A stretch of 15,928 nt of DNA from CBCXVS01 sp965178525 (GCA_965178525.1 CBCXVS010000184.1:1-15928), one strand, 5' to 3'; shown: positions 7,482-15,928, numbered from the stretch's first letter. The notes: generated by a model not told the origin, from the letters alone. Numbers and translations are program-made.

Positions 7482-9422
7482 TCACGTGACCTGGGTAACG
7501 GTTGGCAGATGTCCTGAGGACATGGGCAGGGTCACCGTGACGGCCGTGCCGCGGTCTACTTCGCTGGTTATATGGATACTGCCGCCATGCTCTTCGATAA
7601 TCTTGTGCGTCAACGCCAATCCCAGCCCCGTCCCGCGTCTTTTCGTGGTATAGAAGGGTGTAAACAGGGCATCGAGCTGCTCCGCTGGGATGCCCACGCC
7701 GGTGTCGTGAAACACGATTTCAACGCTGGCTGATAGGCTCTCCCGGTTCAAGGCGGCGCTGCCTGGGCGTGTTGCCTGGGCTGGCAATAGCACGTCACCC
7801 GGCGATGTGGTCGCCACACGACACGTGACGCGCAACACGCCACCCTCTGGCATGGCTTCCAGCGTATTGAGGACAATATTGCCAAAGGCACGGTGGAGTT
7901 GTTCGGCATCAGCCTCTAATGTCGGCATAGTGGTAGGCCATTCGGTCTGTAAATGGACGTGCGGTTGGCGCATCTGTTCGGCGTAGGTCTCTGTGACCCG
8001 CTGCAGGAGCAGCATCACATCCAGCGGTGCGCTATGCAATGGTGCGGGCCGGGCCAGATCGAGGAGTTCTTCGACGATGGCGTTGATCCGGTCCACTTCG
8101 CGCAAGACGACACGGTTGAACTGCTCGATGAAATGGCGGTCGTCATGTTTCCGGCTCAGGAGTTGGACAAAGGCGTGGACCGACGAGAGCGGATTTTTGA
8201 CCTCGTGGGCCAGCCCGGCCGCCATATACCCCACGGTGGCGAGGCGGTCGGCCTAGCGCAAGCGGTGCTCCAGCGTTTGCAAGGGCGAGACATCCTCAAA
8301 GATCGCCACGAGGCCAACCGTGCGCGCCTCGCTGTCCTGTAACATCGCAGTGCGGAGGTTGATGGGCATCTGCTGGCCATCGGGCCGGTCCAAGTCCATA
8401 CGCGAGACAAACCGTGGCGTGCCACTTTGATATGACGTCTCAATCACGTGCAAGAACGGTGTATACGGGGCCAACACCTGTTGGTAGCGTTGTCCGCGCA
8501 CGTCTGTGCCACACATGTCTAAAATCCGTTCCGCCATGGTATTGACGGTCTCGAATCGGCCAGCGAGTTCCAACGTCAATAGCCCGCTGTGCATGGACGC
8601 CAGAATGTTGGCATTATAATTGGCCGCAATCGAGAGTGCTTGCACCTTTGCGTCAAGCTCGCGCTGGGTCCTTTCGAGCGCCGCGCGAGGCTGCGCCAGC
8701 TCACTGGTCATATGATTGAAATTCGCCGCCAGCACCGCGATTTCATCCCGGCTGCGCACGGGCGTAACCTGACACAACACCCCACGGGCAACGACGGCCG
8801 TCGTTGCCGTCAGGTCCCGAATCGGCGCTGCAATCCGGTGGGCGAGGCATGCCGATACAACGGTGGCAAGCACGATACCGGCCACGCCGCCGAGGAGTAC
8901 TTGCAGTCGCGTCCGGTGGATCTCCGCCCACATGTCGCGCAGGGACAAGCCCACCCGGACGGCGCCCCACTTTTTGGGATGACCCGGCCTGAATACCGGC
9001 ACAGTAATATCGTAGTAGCTCCTCCCGTCGTGCGGCCCCCTGACGCGTTGAATGAGGGTCTGACGCGTTGCCGCGGCCTGCTGGCTCACCGCATCGGTCA
9101 GCACCGTCCCCTGTTTCTCATCATGGCCGCTATAGGCCGCCACTTGCCCGGCATGGTCGAGAATAATGGCATAGAGCACATCCAAGGTCCGGCTCACCTT
9201 TTCGACATCTTGTTCCAGAGTGACGAAATCGGACGCCATCAGGGGTATCGTACTGACCGCGGCCAGTTGCGTCGCGATGATCACACCGCGATTCTCCATA
9301 TGGCGAATAATCGACGCCCGCTGCCGGCTTTCCACCATGAACAAGAGACTGCTGGTGAGAACAATGACCTCAACGACAAGAGTCAAAAGAATTTTCTGCC
9401 GTAGATCGAACGAGCCGTTCAT
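7482..9422 (-). pseudogene. Sensor histidine kinase interrupted by a single in-frame TAG
   Basis: One frame of 646 positions from ATG 9422 to TGA 7482-7484 contains a complete NtrB/AtoS-like membrane kinase. Order: TM1 at residues 11-30, a periplasmic sensor domain of about 140 residues, TM2 at about 174-194, HAMP to about 245, and PAS at about 265-380. HisKA follows with AHEVKNPL (phospho-acceptor His406), then an ATPase with Asn515, DTGVGIP at 573 and GTGLGLA at 597. Codon 390 is TAG (8253-8255), in LEHRLR-stop-ADRLATVG. Related kinases usually carry Gln or Arg there, and CAG to TAG is one transition. Everything on both sides is intact. It is either a very recent nonsense mutation or readthrough of an amber codon. 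A restart at GTG 8234 could make a soluble 250-residue HisKA-ATPase fragment. The start at 9422 has only a weak ribosome site. Confidence 0.85.
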
Positions 9423-9604
9423 AAGCTGTTGGCGCTGTGTGTTGACTCCACCTTGTGAATTTTGGGAAACGTGGCAGGGATGATATATCGCCAGATGGTT
9501 TGCATCGGCATGTCGTATCTCCCCAGTGTGGTTGACACGATGCCTCAGACGGACGGCTGCGATAGGTCCTCTCACCCTCACGTTTCCACGCCGATCTACC
9601 CTCC

Positions 9605-9632
9605 ATGATATTGCTTGTAAGTATTCGATCAA
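9605..9632 (-). promoter_or_regulatory. Candidate sigma-70 promoter for the histidine kinase
   Basis: On the minus strand TTGATC (9632-9627) and TATCAT (9610-9605) are separated by 16 bases, matching consensus at four and five of six positions. It would give a leader of nearly 180 bases before ATG 9422. It is a motif match only. Confidence 0.3.
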
Positions 9633-9697
9633 AAATATGTAAGTTTTTTCTGTCATCCTATTTACACCTTCTAGTAGGAACTTGCAAGATTGGAAAG

Positions 9698-10048
9698 ATG
9701 AGCCATCCCGTCACCATCCTCACGTACGCGGCGGCCTTACGGTACTTCATGCAGAAATTTCGTGATGTCGCTGCGGAGACGGTGTTTGACGCGCTGTGGA
9801 CACGGCCGGGGCTCGATCTGAAGACACGGGCGCTGGTATGCGTGGTTTCTGACACGGCCACGGGGCGCGATCCGGAGTTGGCCCTGCATGTGCGCATGGC
9901 GCTGCGTCAGGGCTGGACGGAAGAGGAACTGACGGAGGTGCTGCTGCATATGTCCGGCTATGTTGGCGTCCCGCTCATTCGCGAGGCGCTGCTGACGGCA
10001 AGCCAGGTGTTCGAGGATGTACGGAACGAAACAGCAGGCACGGCGTGA
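9698..10048 (+). CDS. Carboxymuconolactone decarboxylase (CMD) family protein
   Basis: 116-residue cytoplasmic protein of the CMD/AhpD-like all-helical family. The conserved core is TRALVCVVSDTATG, the HVRMALRQGWTEEEL segment and EVLLHMSGYVGVPLIREAL, matching the usual EEL-EVL-x-Y-x-G-x-P-x-A signature. The second part has YVG where many members have YCG, and no CxxC pair is present, so AhpD-type peroxidase recycling is unlikely. A decarboxylase-like or unknown role is more likely. I start it at ATG 9698 with GGAAAG just upstream. An upstream in-frame start at 9605 would add an unlikely AT-coded, Lys/Phe-rich extension. It diverges from the histidine kinase. The stop is TGA. Confidence 0.82.
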   Translation: MSHPVTILTYAAALRYFMQKFRDVAAETVFDALWTRPGLDLKTRALVCVVSDTATGRDPELALHVRMALRQGWTEEELTEVLLHMSGYVGVPLIREALLTASQVFEDVRNETAGTA

Positions 10049-10110
10049 ATCGCCGGCGTGCAACCGTGCATCACGTGTTGCACGCCTCTTTAGAGGAGGT
10101 TAGAATCAAC

Positions 10111-10413
10111 TCAACAGCAACGGATCCCGTCTTTTGTAGCTGTGTAGGCATGCCGTATCGCTCTCTCTGCATGGCGTGTGAGCAGGCAGGGCAGGTAGCC
10201 GCCATTTCCAGCTTCATCTTCCAAGCTCTGCGGCACATGTTCGCGAGTCGCGTACATATGGCAGGGGTTGATCTGCCGGAAGTGAAAGAACGGATGGGAC
10301 ATCAGGATGTCAGCCTGATCTCGCCATATCGGCATAGCGCCAGTGACCACAAACAAGAGGCGGTGGAGAAACTGGTGGGGCTTGGCTCCGATTCACAGCA
10401 ATTGGCGCCATAA
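10111..10413 (+). pseudogene. C-terminal remnant of a tyrosine recombinase (integrase)
   Basis: The frame carries the end of a phage-type integrase catalytic domain: a DPVFCSCVGMPYRS segment, then ALRHMFASRVHMAGVDLPEV (box with the second Arg and His; normally HDLRHTFAS), ERMGHQDVSL (GH motif), and PYRHSASDHKQEAVEKL holding the likely catalytic Tyr. The N-terminal core-binding domain and first catalytic Arg are absent, there is no credible start, and several conserved positions are altered, so it is a decayed fragment. It ends with TAA 50 bases before a tRNA-Arg gene, a common integration target, although it lies on the 5' side of the tRNA. Confidence 0.7.
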
Positions 10414-10463
10414 GGCGGTCACAGTGCGGTAGTAGTTCCGATAAGTAGTTGCAAAACAACGTT

Positions 10464-10537
10464 GCCCCCTTAGCTCAGCTGGATAGAGCATCGGACTTCT
10501 AATCCGAGGGTCGCAGGTTCGAGTCCTGCAGGGGGTG
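10464..10537 (+). tRNA. tRNA-Arg (anticodon TCT)
   Basis: A complete 74-nt cloverleaf. Acceptor GCCCCCT pairs with AGGGGGT (one G-U), the D arm is GCTC/GAGC, the anticodon stem TCGGA/TCCGA holds loop CTTCTAA, and the T arm is GCAGG/CCTGC with TTCGAGT. The discriminator base is G and CCA is not encoded. It reads AGA codons (and AGG by wobble). Confidence 0.97.
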
Positions 10538-10548
10538 CTCACTAAAAG

Positions 10549-10581
10549 AAAGCCTGATGATGTGATTCCAGCAGGCTTTTT
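10549..10581 (+). terminator. Rho-independent terminator of tRNA-Arg
   Basis: AAAGCCTG (10549-10556) pairs with CAGGCTTT (10572-10579), and the right arm runs into a T tract ending at 10581. It begins 12 bases after the tRNA. Confidence 0.8.
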
Positions 10582-10630
10582 CATGGTGCGATAGTCAGTT
10601 ACCTGACTCCTTTTTTCTCCCTTCCTACGA

Positions 10631-10660
10631 CCGCTGAAAAGAGAAGCATTTTTTCAACGG
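10631..10660. repeat. Inverted repeat, 10-base arms
   Basis: CCGCTGAAAA (10631-10640) and TTTTCAACGG (10651-10660) pair at nine of ten positions around a ten-base loop. It lies between the tRNA terminator and the end of higA. No T tract follows on either strand, so its role is unclear. Confidence 0.35.
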
Positions 10661-10695
10661 GATGCAGGTGTCGCAGCCTGTCATTGGGGAGTCAT

Positions 10696-10720
10696 CTGAT
10701 ATCGTCGCTGCTGATATCAG
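10696..10720. repeat. Inverted repeat after the higBA module
   Basis: CTGATATC (10696-10703) pairs with GATATCAG (10713-10720) over a nine-base loop, just downstream of the higA stop. It could stabilise the 3' end of the higBA transcript. It lacks the T run of a classical terminator. Confidence 0.35.
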
Positions 10721-10732
10721 TTGTGTGTAGCA

Positions 10733-11032
10733 TCACTCGGCAGGGACAAGGGGGGGAACCTGACGCCAAGCATTTGATTGTCGAGCAGCCTGCCACAGGT
10801 CATAGTTCCGCTGTAAATTGAGCCAGAGTTCCGGTGTAGTACGAAACGCTGTTGATAGCCGGAGCGCCATATCCGGCGTCACAGCTCCGTGACCATTTAC
10901 TATCTTTGATAGCGTCTTACGAGAAATCCCAAGGGTCGTGGCTGCTTGGGCTATGGTGATGTCCAAAGAGTCTAGGTAATGCTGCTTGAGGATGGTGCCA
11001 GGATGAACTGGCGGTCGTGTTCGTACTCGCAT
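10733..11032 (-). CDS. higA: HigA family antitoxin, XRE-type DNA-binding protein
   Basis: 99-residue helix-turn-helix protein of the HigA type. It begins with a typical VHPGTILKQHYL segment, followed by an HTH (TIAQAATTLGISRKTLSKIVNG) and ALRLSTAFRTTPELWLNLQRNYDLW, a strong family signature. ATG 11032 is preceded by GGAAG. It sits 13 bases after the higB stop, so the two are translated from one transcript in the usual toxin-first order. It should neutralise HigB and, with it, repress the promoter at 11331-11359. It ends with TGA. Confidence 0.92.
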   Translation of the reverse strand: MRVRTRPPVHPGTILKQHYLDSLDITIAQAATTLGISRKTLSKIVNGHGAVTPDMALRLSTAFRTTPELWLNLQRNYDLWQAARQSNAWRQVPPLVPAE

Positions 11033-11045
11033 AATATCTTCCAGC

Positions 11046-11324
11046 CTAGTGGTAATCCCGATAGCCAACGTCGGAGGCATTCCCTTCTTCAAAGCGAAAA
11101 ATGACACGCCAGTTGCCTGAGACTCTAATCGACCAGAAACCCACCAAATCACCTCGCAACTGGTGCAGGTTGGAGCCTGGATAACGCATATCCTCTACAT
11201 GATGTGCGGCGTCCAAACGGTCCAAAATGACTTCCAGCCTTGCCGCATGCCGAGGTTGGATGCCACGCTTTGTTCCGTCATAAAAAAACTCTTTCAACCC
11301 CTTATGTGCAAAACTGAGAATCAT
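11046..11324 (-). CDS. higB: HigB-type mRNA interferase toxin (RelE superfamily)
   Basis: 92-residue toxin. It shows the family order SFAHKGLKEFF at the N-terminus, a LHQLRGDLVGFWSIRVSGNWR-like block in the middle, and the RVIFRFEEG...DYH ending. HigB proteins cleave mRNA in the ribosomal A site to slow growth under stress. Length is normal and the DYH C-terminus is the usual end of the family, so TAG at 11046-11048 is a genuine terminator here. No ribosome site precedes ATG 11324, and the -10 box ends six bases before it, which suggests a leaderless mRNA. Confidence 0.92.
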   Translation of the reverse strand: MILSFAHKGLKEFFYDGTKRGIQPRHAARLEVILDRLDAAHHVEDMRYPGSNLHQLRGDLVGFWSIRVSGNWRVIFRFEEGNASDVGYRDYH

Positions 11325-11330
11325 GCATTT

Positions 11331-11359
11331 AGTGTAACCCCAGGGGTTGCGCTATGCAA
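11331..11359 (-). promoter_or_regulatory. higBA promoter
   Basis: On the minus strand TTGCAT (11359-11354) and TACACT (11336-11331) are spaced exactly 17 bases. The predicted start point falls on or next to the A of the higB ATG. Confidence 0.6.
11336..11348. promoter_or_regulatory. Probable HigA operator
   Basis: The perfect dyad AACCCC-A-GGGGTT lies in the spacer of the higBA promoter and touches the -10 box. Binding of HigA or the HigBA complex here would block RNA polymerase, as in other autoregulated toxin-antitoxin modules. Confidence 0.55.
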
Positions 11360-11398
11360 GAGGTAAGAAGCGTCCAAAACTCTCAGGGGGGTCTCTAT

Positions 11399-11545
11399 CT
11401 ATGAATATCGCTCGTAGGTCCAGTCTTGCATAGCGGCGAATGTGCCCATCAGTTCTTCCGATGGCATCGCCAATTGGTTGCGAAATGAGTCCACTAAGAG
11501 GTGCTCGGTGAAGAGCAGAACAATCAGAGGCTTAGAGGAGTACAT
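11399..11545 (-). CDS. Possible small ORF or gene end upstream of higB, 48 residues
   Basis: A short frame from ATG 11545 to TAG 11399-11401 encodes a hydrophobic start (PLIVLLFTEHLL) and an acidic/aromatic end (PSEELMGTFAAMQDWTYERYS) that reads like real protein. The purine-rich AGGAGG abuts the ATG too closely to be a normal ribosome site, so this may instead be the 3' end of a frameshifted older gene. The family is not recognised. Confidence 0.2.
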   Translation of the reverse strand: MYSSKPLIVLLFTEHLLVDSFRNQLAMPSEELMGTFAAMQDWTYERYS

Positions 11546-11616
11546 ACCTCCTGCCCACCCGCCCGTTGAGCCAAGGCCAAATCCATGCCCAAGAGCGTCT
11601 CAAACGCCAGACCTGA

Positions 11617-11919
11617 CAACAGTATCACAGCTGGAGTCGCGTCACCCGTGGCGTCTTGCTCGATGTCATGGGGGCCGTGCCGTATGGCAGCTCCCGCGTC
11701 TTCTATAAAATCGCGCCCCATTTTGATGCGAACGAATGCCGTCCATATCTCCATCAAGTGATGCGCATCTTTGGCCCCACAGAGAAAAAGGGGGTCGTGG
11801 TTGTTGATCGTAGTGGTATCCACCGTACCCGCAAATTGGCCTCCACCCTGAATTTCGCAGGTTCTGCTGATCTCCTTGTTGTCTTCCTGGCTGGCGTTCC
11901 TTTCTACCCTGCGCCATAG
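11617..11919 (+). pseudogene. IS630-like transposase fragment
   Basis: The open frame after TGA 11614-11616 encodes RGVLLDVMGAVPYGSSRVFY, then HFDANECRPYLHQVMRIFGP and VVVVDRSGIHRTRKLASTL. The last segment matches the second catalytic Asp region of IS630/Tc1-type DDE transposases (usually LDNAxIHxA), and the preceding beta strands fit as well. Similarity stops after LASTL (about 11850), and the third acidic residue (PIExFW motif) is missing. The N-terminal HTH is also missing. It is a decayed internal fragment, and terminal inverted repeats were not found. Confidence 0.45.
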
Positions 11920-11984
11920 TCGCGGTGGTTGGGGGATGATACAAGAGTGGCGTGGCCACGTAGAGAAAAGTGTGGCACGATGAT

Positions 11985-11998
11985 ATGGTGTCTACCAT
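11985..11998. promoter_or_regulatory. Dyad ATGGT-N4-ACCAT upstream of the Rid gene
   Basis: A perfect five-base inverted repeat (core TGGT/ACCA) lies 28 bases before the start at 12026, in the style of GntR/FadR-family operators. Two further perfect palindromes flank it: CGTGGCCACG (11951-11960) and CTTGATCAAG (12001-12010). Together they suggest a regulated promoter region; no regulator gene is in the window. Confidence 0.3.
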
Positions 11999-12025
11999 TC
12001 CTTGATCAAGTGAGGGATCGAACTC

Positions 12026-13264
12026 ATGAAGCACGAACGCATCCGCAAGTTCAACACACGGGACGTGTATCCGGGGCAGGCCTTGGATAATGACATGTGC
12101 ATGGTGGTCAAAGCCGGCAATCGCCTCTTCATGCGGGGCCAGACCGGGCTCGATCTTGAGCAGAAAATGGGGGCGCCCGATGACGCCGCCGCTCAGGCTG
12201 AGCAGGCCATGACCAACGTCAAGCTGTTGCTCGAGGAAGCGGGGTCAAGCCTGGAGCATATTTGTAAAGTGACCACGTACATCACGGACTGGGCCTATCG
12301 CGAGCCCGTCTACAACACGGTCGGCCGGCATCTCAAAGGCATTCCGACGGTGGCCACGGGTCTCATTGTCAAAGGCCTGGCCATGCCCGAGATGAAGATG
12401 GAGATCGATGTGGAGGCGGTGATTCCACAGGCGGCCGAGCATCAGCGCTTTCGCCCCTTCAACGTCCGTGACTGGTTCAACCAATCCATCGACCGGGACT
12501 CGTGTATGGTGATTCGGACCGAGAACGACATCTACCTCCGGGGCCAGACCGGCTCGGTGCTCGATGGCAGTCGCATGGTTGGCCTGGGGCGGACGCCGGC
12601 GGATGCTGCGGCGCAAGCCGATCAGGCCATGGCCAACGCGAAGCTGTTACTTGAGGAAGCGGGATCGAGCCTGGACGATGTCTGCAAGCTGCGTGTCTAT
12701 ATCGGCGATCGGGCTTATCGCGAGCCCGTGTACCAGGTGCTCGGCCGGCATTTGGGCGAGGTGCACCCGTGCTCCACCGGTCTAATCATGCGCGGCTTTG
12801 CCCGGCCGGAAATTCTGTTTGAGATTGACATGGCGGTAGCGCTCTCGCACGGCACGCCGCCGCAGCGCTTGCGCAAGTTCCAGACGAGCGAGCAGTACAA
12901 AGACGGCCAGGACTTGCGGTGCAAATTCGCCATGGCGGTGCGCGCTGGCAACCGTATCTACTTGCGTGGTCAAACGGGTAGTACGTTGGACGGCGAGTTC
13001 GTCGGCTATGGCGATGCTGCAGCCCAGGCCGAGCAAGCGATGCAAAACATCAAGACGCTGCTCGAAGAAGCCGGCGCTGGCCTCGACGATATTTGCCAAA
13101 TCACCACCTATATCGCGGATCGCGCCTATCGCGAGGCGGTCTATCGCGTGGTGGGCCGGCATCTTCAGGGCGTCTTTCCGGTGGGGACTGGGTTGATCGT
13201 CGATGGTTTTGCGAACCCCCGCATCTTGGTCGAGATCGACGTGGAGGCCGTGGTGCAGGACTGA
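12026..13264 (+). CDS. Triple-domain RidA/YjgF-like protein
   Basis: 412 residues made of three consecutive RidA (YjgF/YER057c/UK114) domains at about 1-134, 140-275 and 283-411. Each repeats MxVxxxNxxxxRGQTG, AAAQAEQAM-type, LLLEEAGSSL-type, YREPVYxxxGRHL and a C-terminal EIDxxxAV strand. Ordinary RidA proteins have one domain and form trimers, so a single chain here could fold as a covalent pseudo-trimer (inference). RidA enzymes hydrolyse reactive enamine/imine intermediates using an Arg just before the last strands. In all three domains that position appears to be Ala, Ser or Gly (VATG, CSTG, VGTG), so classical imine deaminase activity is doubtful. ATG 12026 follows TGAGGGA. It ends with TGA, 79 bases before the SDR gene. 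Start of a probable catabolic operon. Confidence 0.9.
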   Translation: MKHERIRKFNTRDVYPGQALDNDMCMVVKAGNRLFMRGQTGLDLEQKMGAPDDAAAQAEQAMTNVKLLLEEAGSSLEHICKVTTYITDWAYREPVYNTVGRHLKGIPTVATGLIVKGLAMPEMKMEIDVEAVIPQAAEHQRFRPFNVRDWFNQSIDRDSCMVIRTENDIYLRGQTGSVLDGSRMVGLGRTPADAAAQADQAMANAKLLLEEAGSSLDDVCKLRVYIGDRAYREPVYQVLGRHLGEVHPCSTGLIMRGFARPEILFEIDMAVALSHGTPPQRLRKFQTSEQYKDGQDLRCKFAMAVRAGNRIYLRGQTGSTLDGEFVGYGDAAAQAEQAMQNIKTLLEEAGAGLDDICQITTYIADRAYREAVYRVVGRHLQGVFPVGTGLIVDGFANPRILVEIDVEAVVQD

Positions 13265-13343
13265 GCCAGGCGAGACCGTCAACGGCCCATACGGTTGGAA
13301 AGCGGCACTCCTCCACCAACCTGTGAGAGAAGGGGATAACGGT

Positions 13344-14198
13344 ATGCCAAAGCAGGCGAACCCATCGCCGGAAACCGTCAGGGAAAATACCCCGATACCA
13401 CCCGTTTTACGGGGACAAAAAGCCTTGGTTACGGGCGCCAGCTCGGGCATTGGCAAAGGCATTGCGCTGGCGCTGGGCCAAGCTGGCGCCGACGTCGTGG
13501 TGAATTATATTGCGGACGAAGATGCCGCTCAGCAAGTTGCCGACGACATACGCGCCCAAGGCCATCAGGCTTTTGCACATCGAGCGGATGTGTCTAAAGA
13601 GGACCAGGTCCAGGCCATGTTCTAGCAGATGTTGAAAGCGTTTGGCACGATCGACATCTTAATCAATAACGCGGGTCTGCAGCGCGATGCGCCGTTTGAT
13701 GAGATGACGTTGGCCCAGTGGCAGACGGTGTTGGATGTCAACTTAACCGGCCAATTTCTTTGCGCCCGTGAGGCGGTGCGAGAATTTAAGCGCCGTGGCG
13801 TGGTTCCGGACGTCTCATGCGCCGCTGGCAAGATTATCTGTATCAGTTCGGTACATGAAATCATTCCCTGGGCGGGTTATGTCAACTATGCCACGTCCAA
13901 AGGTGGGGTCATGCTGATGATGAAAAGTTTGGCCCAAGAAGTGGCGCCCCATCGGATCCGAGTGAACAGCATCTCGCCCGGCGCCATTCGCACGCCGATC
14001 AATACGGCGGCCTGGAATACGCCTGAAGCGTACGATGCGCTGATGACATTGGTCCCCTACAAGCGTATGGGAGAAGTCGAGGACATTGCCCAAGCAGCCG
14101 TTTGGATGGCGTCCGATGCCGCCGACTATGTCAATGGCGTCAGCCTCATCGTCGATGGCGGCATGACGCTCTATCCCGGTTTCGCCACGGGTGGATAA
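13344..14198 (+). pseudogene. SDR-family dehydrogenase (glucose 1-dehydrogenase-like) with in-frame TAG
   Basis: 284 codons from ATG 13344 (AAGGGG upstream) to TAA 14196-14198 form a complete classical short-chain dehydrogenase, interrupted only by TAG at codon 94 (13623-13625). The motifs are the NAD(P) loop TGASSGIG (30-37), NNAG (108-111), Ser169 and Y182-x3-K186, then a C-terminal VDGGMTLYPGF. The closest style is the glucose 1-dehydrogenase/3-oxoacyl-reductase-like branch. The TAG falls in VQAMF-stop-QMLKAFG, a helix surface position where relatives have variable residues such as Ala, Lys, Glu or Gln. CAG, AAG or GAG would be one change away. No other damage is seen. It is either a recent pseudogene or a gene that needs amber readthrough. 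It lies between the Rid gene and the glycosidase on the same strand. Confidence 0.85.
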
Positions 14199-14449
14199 GG
14201 GGCCGAACAAAACTAACGTCATCGGTTTCCTCTGGAAAAACGATGTCGCTCATGTTGTCCAGGAACTTAGGGGATTTGGCATGAAGCGTGAGTCCTTTTT
14301 TCCGTCCTCGGTTCTCATCTCTATAAGAGTTGCGAACGGATGGCAACCAGGAGTAGCCTCATGCCAAAATGTGTGGAACCCATCATAGTCGGTGGCGTCA
14401 TCGCGACGCTCTTCATGACGATGCGGATGTTTAAGGAGGCTGACCGATC
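14199..14449. other. Intergenic region before the glycosidase, with an imperfect hairpin
   Basis: No convincing gene is present. A hairpin at 14220-14245 has two 5-bp stems (CATCG/CGATG and TTTCC/GGAAA) separated by a small internal loop and closing TCT. No T tract follows, so it is not a normal terminator. Confidence 0.3.

Positions 14450-15928
<1,479 letters not shown>

Noticed and set aside
8589..9404. Plus-strand frame of 271 codons opposite the histidine kinase
   Set aside because: The kinase frame has transmembrane, HAMP and PAS motifs; the opposite frame is Arg/His/Pro-rich without motifs.
10393..10584. A minus-strand frame over the tRNA that encodes CRTRTCDPRIRSPMLYPAEL
   Set aside because: It is the well-known false protein from antisense translation of tRNA-Arg.
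11524..11823. Minus-strand frame of 99 codons opposite the transposase fragment
   Set aside because: Most of it is antisense to the IS630-like segment on the plus strand, which has the better family match.
12782..13462. Minus-strand frame of 226 codons opposite the Rid gene
   Set aside because: It crosses two well-supported plus-strand genes and has no family signature.
2944..13625. Complete reassignment of TAG to an amino acid in this genome
   Set aside because: HigB ends in TAG exactly at the family's usual DYH C-terminus, and readthrough would run on across higA; only suppression or context-dependent recoding remains possible.

Overview
The window looks like a piece of a Gram-negative bacterial chromosome with large accessory content. 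It carries a Tc-toxin A-like gene, catabolic genes of the amidohydrolase, UGSC, SDR, Rid and MGH1-glycosidase types, a membrane histidine kinase, a higBA module and debris of mobile elements. Base composition is mosaic: the catabolic genes are GC-rich, the toxin gene is less so, and the stretch upstream of it (about 3300-3560) is extremely AT-rich. Selenocysteine use together with this gene set would fit Desulfobacterota or Tectomicrobia/Entotheonella-like bacteria, but that placement is inference and I hold it weakly.

Layout. 102-3144 (-): N-terminal part of a TcA-like insecticidal toxin, broken by an in-frame TAG and by a 19-bp tandem duplication that shifts the frame. 3145-4244: no intact gene; it holds an AT-rich region with a nested dyad, an IS-end-like direct repeat, a GC-hairpin interspersed repeat and a zinc-ribbon gene remnant. 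4245-7325 (+): amidohydrolase, then a 574-residue UGSC-family selenoprotein whose UGA codon (5621-5623) sits in a U-G-G-C motif and is followed by a hairpin, then a 60-residue putative zinc-binding protein. 7482-9422 (-): sensor histidine kinase interrupted by one in-frame TAG just before the phospho-acceptor domain. 9698-10048 (+): carboxymuconolactone decarboxylase-like protein. 10111-10581: tyrosine-recombinase remnant, tRNA-Arg(TCT) and its terminator. 10733-11359 (-): higBA toxin-antitoxin module with an operator inside its promoter and an apparently leaderless higB. 11617-11919: transposase remnant. 12026-15928 (+): a three-domain RidA-like protein, an SDR dehydrogenase interrupted by one in-frame TAG, and the first 493 residues of an MGH1-like glycoside hydrolase that runs off the window.

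How the genes fit together. The amidohydrolase and selenoprotein look like one operon for a hydrolytic/redox catabolic step. The Rid, SDR and glycosidase genes look like a second catabolic cluster for a sugar or glycoside. The most unusual theme is recoding. There is one strong selenocysteine UGA, and three separate genes (toxin, kinase, SDR) are each closed by a single in-frame TAG, in at least one case where glutamine is the expected residue. The kinase and SDR look intact on both sides of the stop. Recent nonsense decay is the default explanation for the TAGs. Amber suppression or pyrrolysine insertion is the exciting alternative. Normal use of TAG as the apparent terminator of higB, the selenoprotein and the 60-residue gene argues against a complete reassignment.
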